Below, piece by piece: positions 45,141 through 52,920 of a stretch of DNA of 64,000 nucleotides. The translations under genes and the position numbers were made by a program. Location of the stretch: the NCBI RefSeq assembly GCF_042686125.1, contig NZ_JBHUOV010000001.1, forward strand, positions 620,001 to 684,000, written 5' to 3'. This stretch comes from Oceanihabitans iliipiscarium (GTDB lineage Bacteria > Bacteroidota > Bacteroidia > Flavobacteriales > Flavobacteriaceae). Within the stretch, counting starts at the first letter, position 1; each line of letters begins with the position of its first letter. The notes below the pieces were generated by a model. It was not told the origin of the DNA and searched no databases. It was given only the letters and a program-made list of their open reading frames with translations.

Positions 45141-45208
45141 AAAAGGTGAACAGAGTTCACCTTTTATCGTCCCAAATCTACCATAAACTTAACCTACTTA
45201 TGTTATGG
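45141..45208 (-). ncRNA. Small-RNA-like repeat, copy 1
   Basis: Reading on the minus strand: CCATAA...TTATGG hairpin with a 16-nt loop (45208-45181), a single-stranded GATTTGGG linker, then a terminator hairpin GGTGAAC/GTTCACC plus T-run ending near 45141. This matches copies at 45282 and 45519 over about 68 nt. Compared with copies 2 and 3 it has a 3-nt AGA loop instead of 4 nt in the terminator hairpin and a different linker end. Unlike copies 2 and 3 it lacks the shared upstream sequence, so its promoter may differ or be missing. Confidence 0.5.
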
Positions 45209-45220
45209 AGATATACAAAT

Positions 45221-45239
45221 AACGGAAAACTATTCCGTT
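45221..45239. other. Small palindrome between small-RNA copies 1 and 2
   Basis: AACGGAA and TTCCGTT form a 7-bp perfect inverted repeat with a 5-nt loop. Could be an operator or transcript hairpin; nothing else supports a role. Confidence 0.4.
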
Positions 45240-45281
45240 TATTTTAAAAATCCTTGAATTATTTATTAACTATTGGAAATG

Positions 45282-45351
45282 AAAAAAGGTGAACGAGAGT
45301 TCACCTTTTTTGCCCCAAATCTACCATAAACTTAACCTACTTATGTTATGG
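45282..45351 (-). ncRNA. Small-RNA-like repeat, copy 2
   Basis: Same two-hairpin unit on the minus strand: CCATAA/TTATGG hairpin, an AGATTTGGGGC linker and a 7-bp GGTGAAC/GTTCACC hairpin followed by T residues. The ~45 bp upstream (45352-45400, including TATATTAG just before the 5' end) is shared with copy 3, consistent with a conserved promoter (TATATTAG is one mismatch from TAnnTTTG). Identity to copy 3 is near-complete across 70 nt. Confidence 0.58.
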
Positions 45352-45518
45352 TTCTGCTAATATAAGTGAGCATTAATGAATTCTAGAAAATTATTAGATA
45401 AACGACTAATAAATTAGTCTAAAGGAATTAAAGGGGATAATTTAGAACAAAGTGTTTCTTAAATGTAGTGTTGAATGGTTCGCGAAAAGGAAAACGCTTT
45501 TTGAAACTATTAAGCAAT

Positions 45519-45588
45519 AAAAAAGGTGAACGAGAGTTCACCTTTTTTGCCCCAAATCTACCATAAACTTAACCTACTTATGTTATGG
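45519..45588 (-). ncRNA. Small-RNA-like repeat, copy 3
   Basis: Third unit, near-identical to copy 2 including the terminator hairpin, linker and upstream TATATTAG. Lies 105 bp downstream of the PurF-like stop on the same strand. It could be a small RNA or a purF-like-mRNA terminator with an extra hairpin; repeated occurrence favours a small-RNA family. Confidence 0.58.
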
Positions 45589-45693
45589 TTCTGCTAATAT
45601 AAGTGAGCTTTATTGAATTACAGAAAATTATTAGATGAAAAGCTTTTTTTCTAGCTTAAGGGTTAAAACCTTAGTCTTTTAAACCTTAATAAA

Positions 45694-47592
45694 TTAATAA
45701 GCGCGCTCTTTATTTCCTTCAAAGAAGTTTATAAATGCTTTATTGACAACTCGGTTTCCTCCAACTGTTGGGTAGTTACCTGTAAAGTACCAATCGCCCA
45801 AATTTTTAGGACAAGCTATATTAAGATTACTTACTGGTTGAAAAATAATTTTCACCTCAGCATTAACACTTTCATCACTTAATAATATTGAAATTTTATT
45901 TGAGATTTCTTCATCTGTAAATTGATCGTAGAGTTCTTTTACAAAGTTTTTAACCTTTGCATCTTCTAGGTGAACTTGTTCTTTACATTTTTCATAGACC
46001 GTTTTAATCATATCCTGTTTGTTATGATCTTTCAATAATTCTAGCATGGCTTTAAAAGCCACTAAATCTTCAAGTCTAGCCATATCTATTCCATAGCAAT
46101 CAGGATAACGTATTTGTGGTGCAGAAGAGACGACTACTATTTTTTTAGGATGTAATCTGTCCATCATTTTAATAATACTCTTCTTTAATGTTGTTCCACG
46201 TACAATACTGTCATCTATAATTACTAAGTTGTCTGTTGGTTTAATAACACCATAAGTCACGTCATAAACATGTGCCACCAAATCATCACGACTACTATCT
46301 TCTGTGATAAACGTTCTTAGCTTTACATCTTTAATCGCTATTTTTTCAATTCGAGGTCTTTCACTTAAAATTTCTGTTACTGTTTCAGCAGACAAGCCGC
46401 CTTTGCCGTCTAATATTGCTTGTGTTTTTCTTTGATTTAGAAAATCTTCAACAGATTCAATCATTCCAAAGAATGATGTTTCTGCTGTATTTGGTATGTA
46501 AGAGAATACCGTATTTTGAGTGTCATTATTAATAGCTTCTAATACTTTTGGCATTAATAGTTTACCAAGCTGCTTTCGTTCTTGATAAATTTCAGCATCA
46601 CTTCCTCTTGAAAAATATATACGCTCAAAAGAACAGGCTTTACGCTCTAAAGGTTCAAGTATTTTTTTAATAGAAACTGCGCCAGATTTTTTTGTAATGA
46701 TGGCATGTCCAGGTTCTAATTCTTTGACATCATCAAAATTGACATTAAAAACAGTTTGTATGACTGGGCGTTCTGATGCTACAACAACAACTTCATCATC
46801 TTGATAATAATAGGCTGGTCTAATTCCTGCAGGATCACGTAAAACAAAAGAGTCGCCATGACCTAAAAGCCCAGCCATAGCATAACCACCATCCCAATTT
46901 TTCGCTGCTTTTTTTAAAATTTTAGCAAGATTGAGTCGTTCGGCAATTAAAGGTGAGCATTCATTTTTATTGTAACCTTCCTTTTTAAGCGTTTTATATA
47001 TTTTGCTAACCGAATCATCTAAAAAATGACCAATTTTTTCCATGATGGTAATAGTGTCTGTGTATTCTTTAGGATGCTGACCAAGATCTATGAGGTTTTT
47101 AAACAGTTCTTTTACATTGGTCATATTAAAATTACCAGCGAGAATAAGATTTCTGTGCATCCAATTGTTTTGTCTTAAAAAAGGATGAACACTTTCTACA
47201 CTATTTTTTCCGAATGTGCCATAACGTACATGACCTAAAAGGACCTCTCCAATATAAGGAATGTGTCTTTTTTGAAGCGCAACACTATTTTGATATTCAG
47301 GATGTTCAGTGAGCTCTTTGTTAATCCGATCATTGATTTGAGCAAAAATATCTTGAATAGGTTGTTGGGCAATTGAGCGTACCCTACTTATATAACGTTC
47401 ACCAGGTTTGGTGTCTAATTTAATACTTGCAAAACCAGCACCATCTTGTCCGCGATTATGCTGTTTCTCCATTAAGAGATACATTTTATTGACACCATAA
47501 AATGCGGTTCCATATTTTTCTTTATAATACTCTAATGGTTTTAAAAGTCTAATGTGGGCAATTCCACATTCATGTTTTAAAGCATCGCTCAT
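45694..47592 (-). CDS. PurF-like amidophosphoribosyltransferase family protein
   Basis: A class II glutamine amidotransferase fused to a PRTase-fold domain, 632 residues, roughly 130 longer than typical PurF. The nucleophile Cys9 is in HECGIAHIRLL (normally Cys2 after Met removal), so 8 residues must be cleaved. PRPP-binding motif NLVIIDDSIVRGTTLKKSII. The C-terminal extension (about 500-632) has no recognised domain. It may be PurF itself or a Bacteroidota-specific paralogue; no other purF is in the window. A perfect 10-bp palindrome lies in its upstream region. Confidence 0.83.
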   Translation of the reverse strand: MSDALKHECGIAHIRLLKPLEYYKEKYGTAFYGVNKMYLLMEKQHNRGQDGAGFASIKLDTKPGERYISRVRSIAQQPIQDIFAQINDRINKELTEHPEYQNSVALQKRHIPYIGEVLLGHVRYGTFGKNSVESVHPFLRQNNWMHRNLILAGNFNMTNVKELFKNLIDLGQHPKEYTDTITIMEKIGHFLDDSVSKIYKTLKKEGYNKNECSPLIAERLNLAKILKKAAKNWDGGYAMAGLLGHGDSFVLRDPAGIRPAYYYQDDEVVVVASERPVIQTVFNVNFDDVKELEPGHAIITKKSGAVSIKKILEPLERKACSFERIYFSRGSDAEIYQERKQLGKLLMPKVLEAINNDTQNTVFSYIPNTAETSFFGMIESVEDFLNQRKTQAILDGKGGLSAETVTEILSERPRIEKIAIKDVKLRTFITEDSSRDDLVAHVYDVTYGVIKPTDNLVIIDDSIVRGTTLKKSIIKMMDRLHPKKIVVVSSAPQIRYPDCYGIDMARLEDLVAFKAMLELLKDHNKQDMIKTVYEKCKEQVHLEDAKVKNFVKELYDQFTDEEISNKISILLSDESVNAEVKIIFQPVSNLNIACPKNLGDWYFTGNYPTVGGNRVVNKAFINFFEGNKERAY

Positions 47593-47652
47593 TGTTAGGT
47601 TGTGTTGTTGTTTATTAGATTTCAGCTTCTACTGAAATGACCGTTTATTGTT

Positions 47653-47674
47653 TTCAAAATGCTTGCATTTTGAA
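47653..47674. promoter_or_regulatory. Perfect palindrome upstream of the PurF-like gene
   Basis: TTCAAAATGC and GCATTTTGAA form a 10-bp inverted repeat with a TT centre, 61 nt before the PurF-like ATG. It lacks the T-run of a terminator, so an operator or a leader hairpin is more likely. Confidence 0.45.
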
Positions 47675-47691
47675 GTGTTAATATTAAATAA

Positions 47692-47719
47692 AAACGCGCT
47701 CAATTAGGAGCGCGTTGGT
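47692..47719 (-). terminator. Rho-independent terminator of the PfkB-kinase gene
   Basis: AACGCGCT/AGCGCGTT stem with an 8-nt loop and a minus-strand TTTTTATTTA tail, directly after the stop at 47720. Confidence 0.75.
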
Positions 47720-48646
47720 TTATGATAATTCAATGTCAAATTGAGTTAGTTGTTTAAATTGCTGTAAGCGTTGATGTACTTCTTGCTTGGATAAATTTTC
47801 CATACGTTGTGTCCCAAACTTTTCGACACTAAAAGAAGCTAATGCAGATCCATATATTATAGCGTTCTTCATGTTTTCAAAAGAAGTATCTCCGGTTTTA
47901 GCAATATAACCAGCAAAGCCTCCAGCAAAAGTATCTCCTGCTCCAGTAGGATCAAAGACCTCTTCTAAAGGTAAAGCAGGTGCATAGAACACATGATCAT
48001 CATGAAATAAAAGTGCGCCATGCTCACCTTTTTTAATAACCACATATTTTGGGCCCATTTCATGAATCTTTTTAGCTGCAACAACCAAAGAGTATTCTCC
48101 TGTAAGTTGCCTTGCTTCTTCATCATTAATGGTTATAACATCTATGCGTTTTATCACTTTATGTAAATCTTCTAGAGCACAATCCATCCAAAAATTCATC
48201 GTATCAAGGATCGTTAATTTTGGTTTGGTCTCCATTTGGTCTAGCACACTCATTTGTACCATAGGATGCAAGTTTCCTAGCATTACAATTTCTGCATCTC
48301 TATAATCTTGAGGCACTACAGGGTTAAAATGTTCTAACACATTTAATTCTGTTACTAGGGTGTCTCTAGAGTTCATATCGTTATGATATTTACCTTTCCA
48401 ATAAAAGGTTTTACCTTCTTTAACGATTTCTATACCAGAAATGTCAATATTTTTATTAGACAATAAATCTAAATATTCTTGTGGAAAATCGCCACCAACG
48501 ATAGAGACGATTGAGGCGTCTACATTAAATTGCGAAGCTGCAAGTCCAATAAAGGTTGCTGCACCACCAAGAATTTTATCGGTTTTACCAAAAGGGGTTT
48601 CAATAGCATCAAAAGCTACTGTTCCTACAATGACTAATTTGCTCAT
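47720..48646 (-). CDS. PfkB-family carbohydrate/nucleoside kinase
   Basis: A 308-residue ribokinase-like sugar or nucleoside kinase. N-terminal MSKLVIVGTVAFDAIETPFG and GGAATFIGLAA (substrate-binding glycines), C-terminal catalytic and ATP motif DPTGAGDTFAGGFAGY. The start at 48646 is preferred over an upstream ATG 24 nt away. Lies upstream of the PurF-like gene and downstream of RNase HI on the same strand. Substrate not assignable; possibly an adenosine-kinase-like member. Confidence 0.88.
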   Translation of the reverse strand: MSKLVIVGTVAFDAIETPFGKTDKILGGAATFIGLAASQFNVDASIVSIVGGDFPQEYLDLLSNKNIDISGIEIVKEGKTFYWKGKYHNDMNSRDTLVTELNVLEHFNPVVPQDYRDAEIVMLGNLHPMVQMSVLDQMETKPKLTILDTMNFWMDCALEDLHKVIKRIDVITINDEEARQLTGEYSLVVAAKKIHEMGPKYVVIKKGEHGALLFHDDHVFYAPALPLEEVFDPTGAGDTFAGGFAGYIAKTGDTSFENMKNAIIYGSALASFSVEKFGTQRMENLSKQEVHQRLQQFKQLTQFDIELS

Positions 48647-48701
48647 AAAGCGTGTATCAAATTTTTGCAAATATACGATTTTTAAATGCTATGAAACGAA
48701 T

Positions 48702-49343
48702 TTATTTTCTTCCAAAATCTGCAGGAATTTCACCCCAAGCTTTGGTTTCCCATTTTACTATAACCGTTTTATACTCGTTCTTTTTTAACCAATCTATAGC
48801 GCGATCAATTAATTCAAATACATCTTTGTTTTTTTCATTCCGTTCTAACTTGGTATTACATGTTTTCTTTTTTACCCAGCTCATAGCCGTTTTAGAATCT
48901 GTATATATAATTACATCACTATTTTTTTTCTTCAACAAAGCAAGTCCGTGTACTAAAGCTAAAAATTCACCAATATTGTTTGTTCCTTCTTTGAAAGGCC
49001 CTTGAATGAATAGTTGCTTTTTAGTTTTAGTATCTACGCCTCTATATTCCATTACTCCAGGATTCCCACTAGAGGCAGCATCTACAGAAATAGAGTGAAA
49101 ATTAGGTTTTCCAATTTTTTTGAGCTGAGCTTCAGTAAGGGTGCTTTTAAAGGTTTTAGATTTTCCTATATAATCTTTATAGTTTCCTTTAAGGGCTTTT
49201 TTAGCGGCTTCAAAAGTGCTAAACGATTTGTATTGTGCACCTTGAAAATCTTTTATTTGTGCTTTACAATCATCCCAAGTTTCAAATACACCAGTATGGT
49301 GTCCTTTCCAAACGGTATAATATTTTTTCTTTTTTTTAGCCAT
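48702..49343 (-). CDS. rnhA: RNase HI with viroplasmin-like N-terminal domain
   Basis: Cleaves RNA in RNA-DNA hybrids. 213 residues. The N-terminal ~45 residues (KYYTVWKGHHTGVFETWDD, FSTFEAAKKAL) form a caulimovirus-viroplasmin-like domain that binds RNA/DNA hybrids, as in eukaryotic RNase H1. The catalytic domain has D in SVDAASSGNPGVMEYRG, E in NNIGEFLALVHGLALL and D in IIYTDSKTAMSWV. Starts in an 8-bp overlap with the purN stop (ATGGCTAA). Confidence 0.93.
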   Translation of the reverse strand: MAKKKKKYYTVWKGHHTGVFETWDDCKAQIKDFQGAQYKSFSTFEAAKKALKGNYKDYIGKSKTFKSTLTEAQLKKIGKPNFHSISVDAASSGNPGVMEYRGVDTKTKKQLFIQGPFKEGTNNIGEFLALVHGLALLKKKNSDVIIYTDSKTAMSWVKKKTCNTKLERNEKNKDVFELIDRAIDWLKKNEYKTVIVKWETKAWGEIPADFGRK

Positions 49344-49902
49344 TTAAAAGAGAGTTGACAACGTCTGGAAAATGTTTCATTTCAAGCTCATGAATTTTAG
49401 AGGCTACATCTTCCGCAGAATCTGAAGCTAAAACCATGCATTTTGATTGAAAAATAATAGCACCTTCGTCATATTGTTCATTTACATAATGAATAGTAAT
49501 ACCAGTCTCTTTTTCGTTGTTGTTAACAACCGCTTGATGGACATGCATTCCATACATACCTTTACCACCATATTTTGGAAGTAATGCAGGATGAATATTG
49601 ATGACTTTATTAGGAAAATGAGCAAGAATATTTTTAGGAAATTTCCAAAGAAAACCAGCAAGAATAATAAGGTCTGGTTGTGCACATTTTAAAATATTAA
49701 GCACATCTTCTGTTTCTGTAAAGGCGATTCTATTAAAAGATAATGCGCTAACATTCAGTTTTTTACAACGACTCAATACTTTGGCATGAGGATTGTTAGT
49801 AAGAACCTGAATGACAGAAGCATTTTCTCTGTTGTGAAAAAACTTAATTAAATTTTCAGCATTAGTTCCACTTCCGGACGCAAAAATTACAATACGTTTC
49901 AT
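49336..49902 (-). CDS. purN: Phosphoribosylglycinamide formyltransferase
   Basis: Transfers formyl from 10-formyl-THF to GAR in purine synthesis. 188 residues. N-terminal IVIFASGSGTNAENLIKFF; catalytic NIHPALLPKYGGKGMYGMHV with the conserved His; GITIHYVNEQYDEGAIIFQ with the catalytic Asp. Divergent from acpP across 183 bp, a common Bacteroidota arrangement. Confidence 0.96.
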   Translation of the reverse strand: MKRIVIFASGSGTNAENLIKFFHNRENASVIQVLTNNPHAKVLSRCKKLNVSALSFNRIAFTETEDVLNILKCAQPDLIILAGFLWKFPKNILAHFPNKVINIHPALLPKYGGKGMYGMHVHQAVVNNNEKETGITIHYVNEQYDEGAIIFQSKCMVLASDSAEDVASKIHELEMKHFPDVVNSLLNG

Positions 49903-50045
49903 TTACAGATAATAATGTTAAAATTGTTCAAACAAAAAAAAGAATAATTATTAACAATTAGAGGTATAAAAAGAAATATTCAGCTTTATTTATTAAATTA
50001 CAATCACATTTTTGAACTAAAGGTGTGTATTACAATAAAGTTTTT

Positions 50046-50053
50046 TATTTTTG
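50046..50053 (+). promoter_or_regulatory. Candidate -7 box for the acpP-fabF-rnc operon
   Basis: TATTTTTG fits TAnnTTTG exactly, 32 nt before the acpP ATG; a TGTG lies near the -33 distance rather than TTTG. Confidence 0.35.
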
Positions 50054-50085
50054 CCATCTAATTAAAACTTAAAATTAAAAAGATT

Positions 50086-50319
50086 ATGTCAGACATTGCA
50101 TCAAGAGTAAAAGCGATTATCGTAGACAAATTAGGTGTTGATGAAAACGAAGTTGTAACTGAAGCTAGCTTCACAAACGATTTAGGAGCAGATTCATTAG
50201 ACACTGTAGAATTAATCATGGAATTCGAAAAAGAATTCGATATTCAAATTCCAGACGATCAAGCTGAAAATATTGCAACAGTTGGTCAAGCTATTTCATA
50301 TATAGAAGAAGCTAAATAA
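50086..50319 (+). CDS. acpP: Acyl carrier protein
   Basis: A 77-residue carrier for growing acyl chains; the 4'-phosphopantetheine attaches to Ser37 in GADSLDTVELIMEFEKEF. Acidic, four-helix fold. 11 bp before fabF in the canonical acpP-fabF-rnc cluster. Confidence 0.98.
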   Translation: MSDIASRVKAIIVDKLGVDENEVVTEASFTNDLGADSLDTVELIMEFEKEFDIQIPDDQAENIATVGQAISYIEEAK

Positions 50320-50330
50320 GAACAAACTTT

Positions 50331-51581
50331 ATGGAACTAAAGCGAGTTGTAGTTACTGGTTTAGGCGCATTAACACCAATTGGTAATACCAAGAATGAAT
50401 ATTGGGATGCTTTAATTAGTGGGAAAAGTGGCGCTGCACCTATAACCTATTTTGATACTGAAAAGTTCAAAACAAAATTCGCTTGTGAAATAAAAAACTT
50501 TAACGCTACCGATTTTCTTGATAGAAAAGAGGCTCGTAAAATGGACAAGTTCACTCAGTATGCTATGGTAGCTTCAGATGAAGCTATCGTAGATGCTAAG
50601 TTAGATCTTGATACTATAAATAAATTACGAGTAGGTGTTATTTGGGGAGCAGGAATTGGAGGACTGGAAACATTCCAAAATGAAGTACTCAACTTTGCTG
50701 AAGGCGATGGTACTCCAAGATTTAATCCGTTTTTTATCCCTAAAATGATTGCTGATATTGCCCCAGGAAATATATCCATTAAACATGGATTTATGGGACC
50801 TAACTACACTACAGTTTCAGCTTGTGCCTCTTCAGCTAACGCTATGATTGATGCCTTAAACTATATACGTTTAGGACATTGTGATGTTATAGTTACTGGA
50901 GGTAGTGAAGCCGCAGTAGCTATTGCAGGAATGGGCGGCTTTAATGCCATGCACGCTTTATCAACTAGAAACGAAAGCCCAGAAACAGCATCACGACCTT
51001 TTGACGCCACCAGAGATGGTTTTGTTTTAGGTGAAGGTGCAGGTGCTATCATCCTAGAAGAATACGAACATGCAAAAGCAAGAGGAGCTAAAATATATGC
51101 TGAGGTACTTGGTGGCGGAATGTCATCTGATGCGTATCACATGACAGCACCTCATCCAGAAGGTATAGGTGTTATTGCTGTGATGAAAAATTGCTTAGAA
51201 AACGCAGGACTGAAACCAGAAGATGTAGATCATATTAACACTCATGGTACATCAACACCTTTAGGTGATGTGGCTGAATTAAAAGCAATCTCAGAAGTTT
51301 TTGGTAGTCATGCCAAACATATAAATATTAATTCAACAAAGTCAATGACTGGTCATTTATTAGGAGCTGCTGGTGCTATAGAATCTATAGCGTCTATCCT
51401 AGCCATCGAGCATGGTATAGTGCCTCCAACAATCAATCATACGACTGTAGACGAAAATATTGACCCTGAATTAAATTTAACTCTTAATAAAGCGCAAAAG
51501 AGAGACATTAAAGTCGCGATGAGTAATACTTTTGGGTTTGGCGGACATAATGCTTGCGTAGTATTCAAGAAACTAGATTAA
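50331..51581 (+). CDS. fabF: 3-oxoacyl-[acyl-carrier-protein] synthase II
   Basis: Condensing enzyme elongating acyl-ACP with malonyl-ACP. 416 residues. Catalytic Cys165 (VSACASSANA), His305 (NTHGTSTPLGD) and His342 (MTGHLLGAAG). Between acpP and rnc, the canonical location; start 11 bp after acpP. Confidence 0.98.
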   Translation: MELKRVVVTGLGALTPIGNTKNEYWDALISGKSGAAPITYFDTEKFKTKFACEIKNFNATDFLDRKEARKMDKFTQYAMVASDEAIVDAKLDLDTINKLRVGVIWGAGIGGLETFQNEVLNFAEGDGTPRFNPFFIPKMIADIAPGNISIKHGFMGPNYTTVSACASSANAMIDALNYIRLGHCDVIVTGGSEAAVAIAGMGGFNAMHALSTRNESPETASRPFDATRDGFVLGEGAGAIILEEYEHAKARGAKIYAEVLGGGMSSDAYHMTAPHPEGIGVIAVMKNCLENAGLKPEDVDHINTHGTSTPLGDVAELKAISEVFGSHAKHININSTKSMTGHLLGAAGAIESIASILAIEHGIVPPTINHTTVDENIDPELNLTLNKAQKRDIKVAMSNTFGFGGHNACVVFKKLD

Positions 51582-51588
51582 ATTTCGA

Positions 51589-52329
51589 ATGAGCTACATT
51601 CGTAACATATTGAATTCCCAATCTAATGATGATGGGAATTTTTTTTCGGCTTTGAATAAAATTTTAGGGTTTAAACCAAAACGGATAAAATTTTATAAAA
51701 CAGCATTCACTCATCGTTCAATGAATATAAAAAATAGCAAAGGACATGCTATTAATTACGAACGGCTTGAGTTTTTAGGTGATGCCATGCTAAGTGCTGT
51801 AATTGCCTCTCATTTATATGTAGAAGTCCCTAGTGGAGATGAAGGCTATCTTACCAAAATGCGCTCTAAAATTGTGAGCAGAGAACATTTAAACGAACTG
51901 GGTCGAGAACTAAAACTAATTGAATTTGTTGACAGCAAAATCCCAAAAGGTCAGTTTGGAGATAATATTCATGGAAATTTATTCGAAGCAATTGTAGGCG
52001 CCATATTTCTTGACAAAGGATATAAGTATTGTGAAAAATTCATTTTTCATCGAGTTATTACTCCACATGTAGACATCGAAAGATTAGAAGGCAAAGTCAT
52101 AAGTTATAAAAGTTTACTAATAGAATGGTGCCAAAAGGAAAAGAAGGCATTTAATTATGATGTTTATGAAGATACAGGGAATGATGATATTAGACATTTT
52201 TCTGTAAAACTTTCAATAGACAAGAAGATTGTGTCTAAAGCAAGAGCAACCTCAAAAAAGAAGGCCGAAGAAAAAGCTTCAAAACGCGCTTTTTTTGTAT
52301 TTCAAAAACAAATTCCTAGAGCGATTTAA
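51589..52329 (+). CDS. rnc: Ribonuclease III
   Basis: Double-stranded-RNA endonuclease for rRNA and mRNA processing. 246 residues. Signature NYERLEFLGDAMLSAVIASH with catalytic residues, followed by GNLFEAIVGAIFLDKGY, and a C-terminal dsRNA-binding domain (SYKSLLIEWCQKEKK to FVFQKQ). Follows fabF by 7 bp. Confidence 0.97.
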   Translation: MSYIRNILNSQSNDDGNFFSALNKILGFKPKRIKFYKTAFTHRSMNIKNSKGHAINYERLEFLGDAMLSAVIASHLYVEVPSGDEGYLTKMRSKIVSREHLNELGRELKLIEFVDSKIPKGQFGDNIHGNLFEAIVGAIFLDKGYKYCEKFIFHRVITPHVDIERLEGKVISYKSLLIEWCQKEKKAFNYDVYEDTGNDDIRHFSVKLSIDKKIVSKARATSKKKAEEKASKRAFFVFQKQIPRAI

Positions 52330-52443
52330 GTCTTTAGTGACGATAACGTTTTCGTAATAATTTCCTTTTAAGATTACCTTTAACTTAACATAATTAATCG
52401 TTTTTAATATTATATTTACATGAATTAATAGGAAGTTATAACT
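52330..52443 (+). other. Intergenic region before the IPExxxVDY gene
   Basis: 114 bp, AT-rich, no open frame. TATATTTA near 52411 resembles a -7 box (last base differs), so a promoter here is possible. Confidence 0.3.
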
Positions 52444-52920
52444 GTGCGTAAACTTATTCTTGAAGATTTTTTAGAAGATATAGACTATGCCTTAATTGGA
52501 ATACATTGTTCAATTGAAGATTATAGACTAGCGTATTTATTAAATCAACATCTAGGTTTAAACCTTAAACGCAAAGCTTCAGATATAGAATACAACGATA
52601 CTTCTAGTTATTCAATTTTTGAATGGGAAGATGACAAACAGTTAACCGTATGGAATTTAGCGTCTAATACTTGTAAAATAGAAGTTAAAGATGCTATTGA
52701 TGCAGACTCGTTATTTATTAATGATGAAAGTTTCACGAAAACGAAACACCTTATTCCAGAATATAAAAAGGTGAATTTTATTTTAAAAATTAGCGAAATA
52801 CCAAATCAAAATATTGAAAAAGTCATTTTAAATAAAATTCTTAGTATTCCACAAGTCATGACAGCATATAGTATAGATGCGACCCAATTAAAAACCACTG
52901 ATAATTTAATATTCAATTAA
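52444..52920 (+). CDS. IPExxxVDY family protein
   Basis: A 158-residue Bacteroidota-specific cytoplasmic protein of unknown function. The name-giving motif reads IPEYKKVNF (about residues 100-108; VNF for the usual VDY), and the C-terminus SIPQVMTAYSIDATQLKTTDNLIF is family-typical. I use GTG at 52444 as the start because no in-frame ATG precedes it. It overlaps pyk by one base (TAATG). Adjacent to pyk in other Bacteroidota too, as far as I recall; this is not verified here. Confidence 0.85.
   Translation: MRKLILEDFLEDIDYALIGIHCSIEDYRLAYLLNQHLGLNLKRKASDIEYNDTSSYSIFEWEDDKQLTVWNLASNTCKIEVKDAIDADSLFINDESFTKTKHLIPEYKKVNFILKISEIPNQNIEKVILNKILSIPQVMTAYSIDATQLKTTDNLIFN

Larger units (their letters stand above)
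45063..45693. other. 631-bp intergenic region between sodB and the PurF-like gene
   Basis: Holds no convincing protein-coding frame. It contains the sodB terminator, three small-RNA-like units and a small palindrome; the remaining ~300 bp is AT-rich sequence between copies 2 and 3 in which I see nothing specific. Confidence 0.7.

Noticed and set aside
45141..45588. Direct repeats between sodB and the PurF-like gene as a CRISPR array
   Set aside because: Spacings (143 and 237 nt between units) are irregular, each unit ends with a terminator-like hairpin, and no cas genes are near.
48441..49358. Several plus-strand frames of 114-117 codons opposite the kinase, RNase HI and purN genes
   Set aside because: They are antisense to well-supported genes, with low-complexity Ser/Phe-rich products and no recognisable domains.
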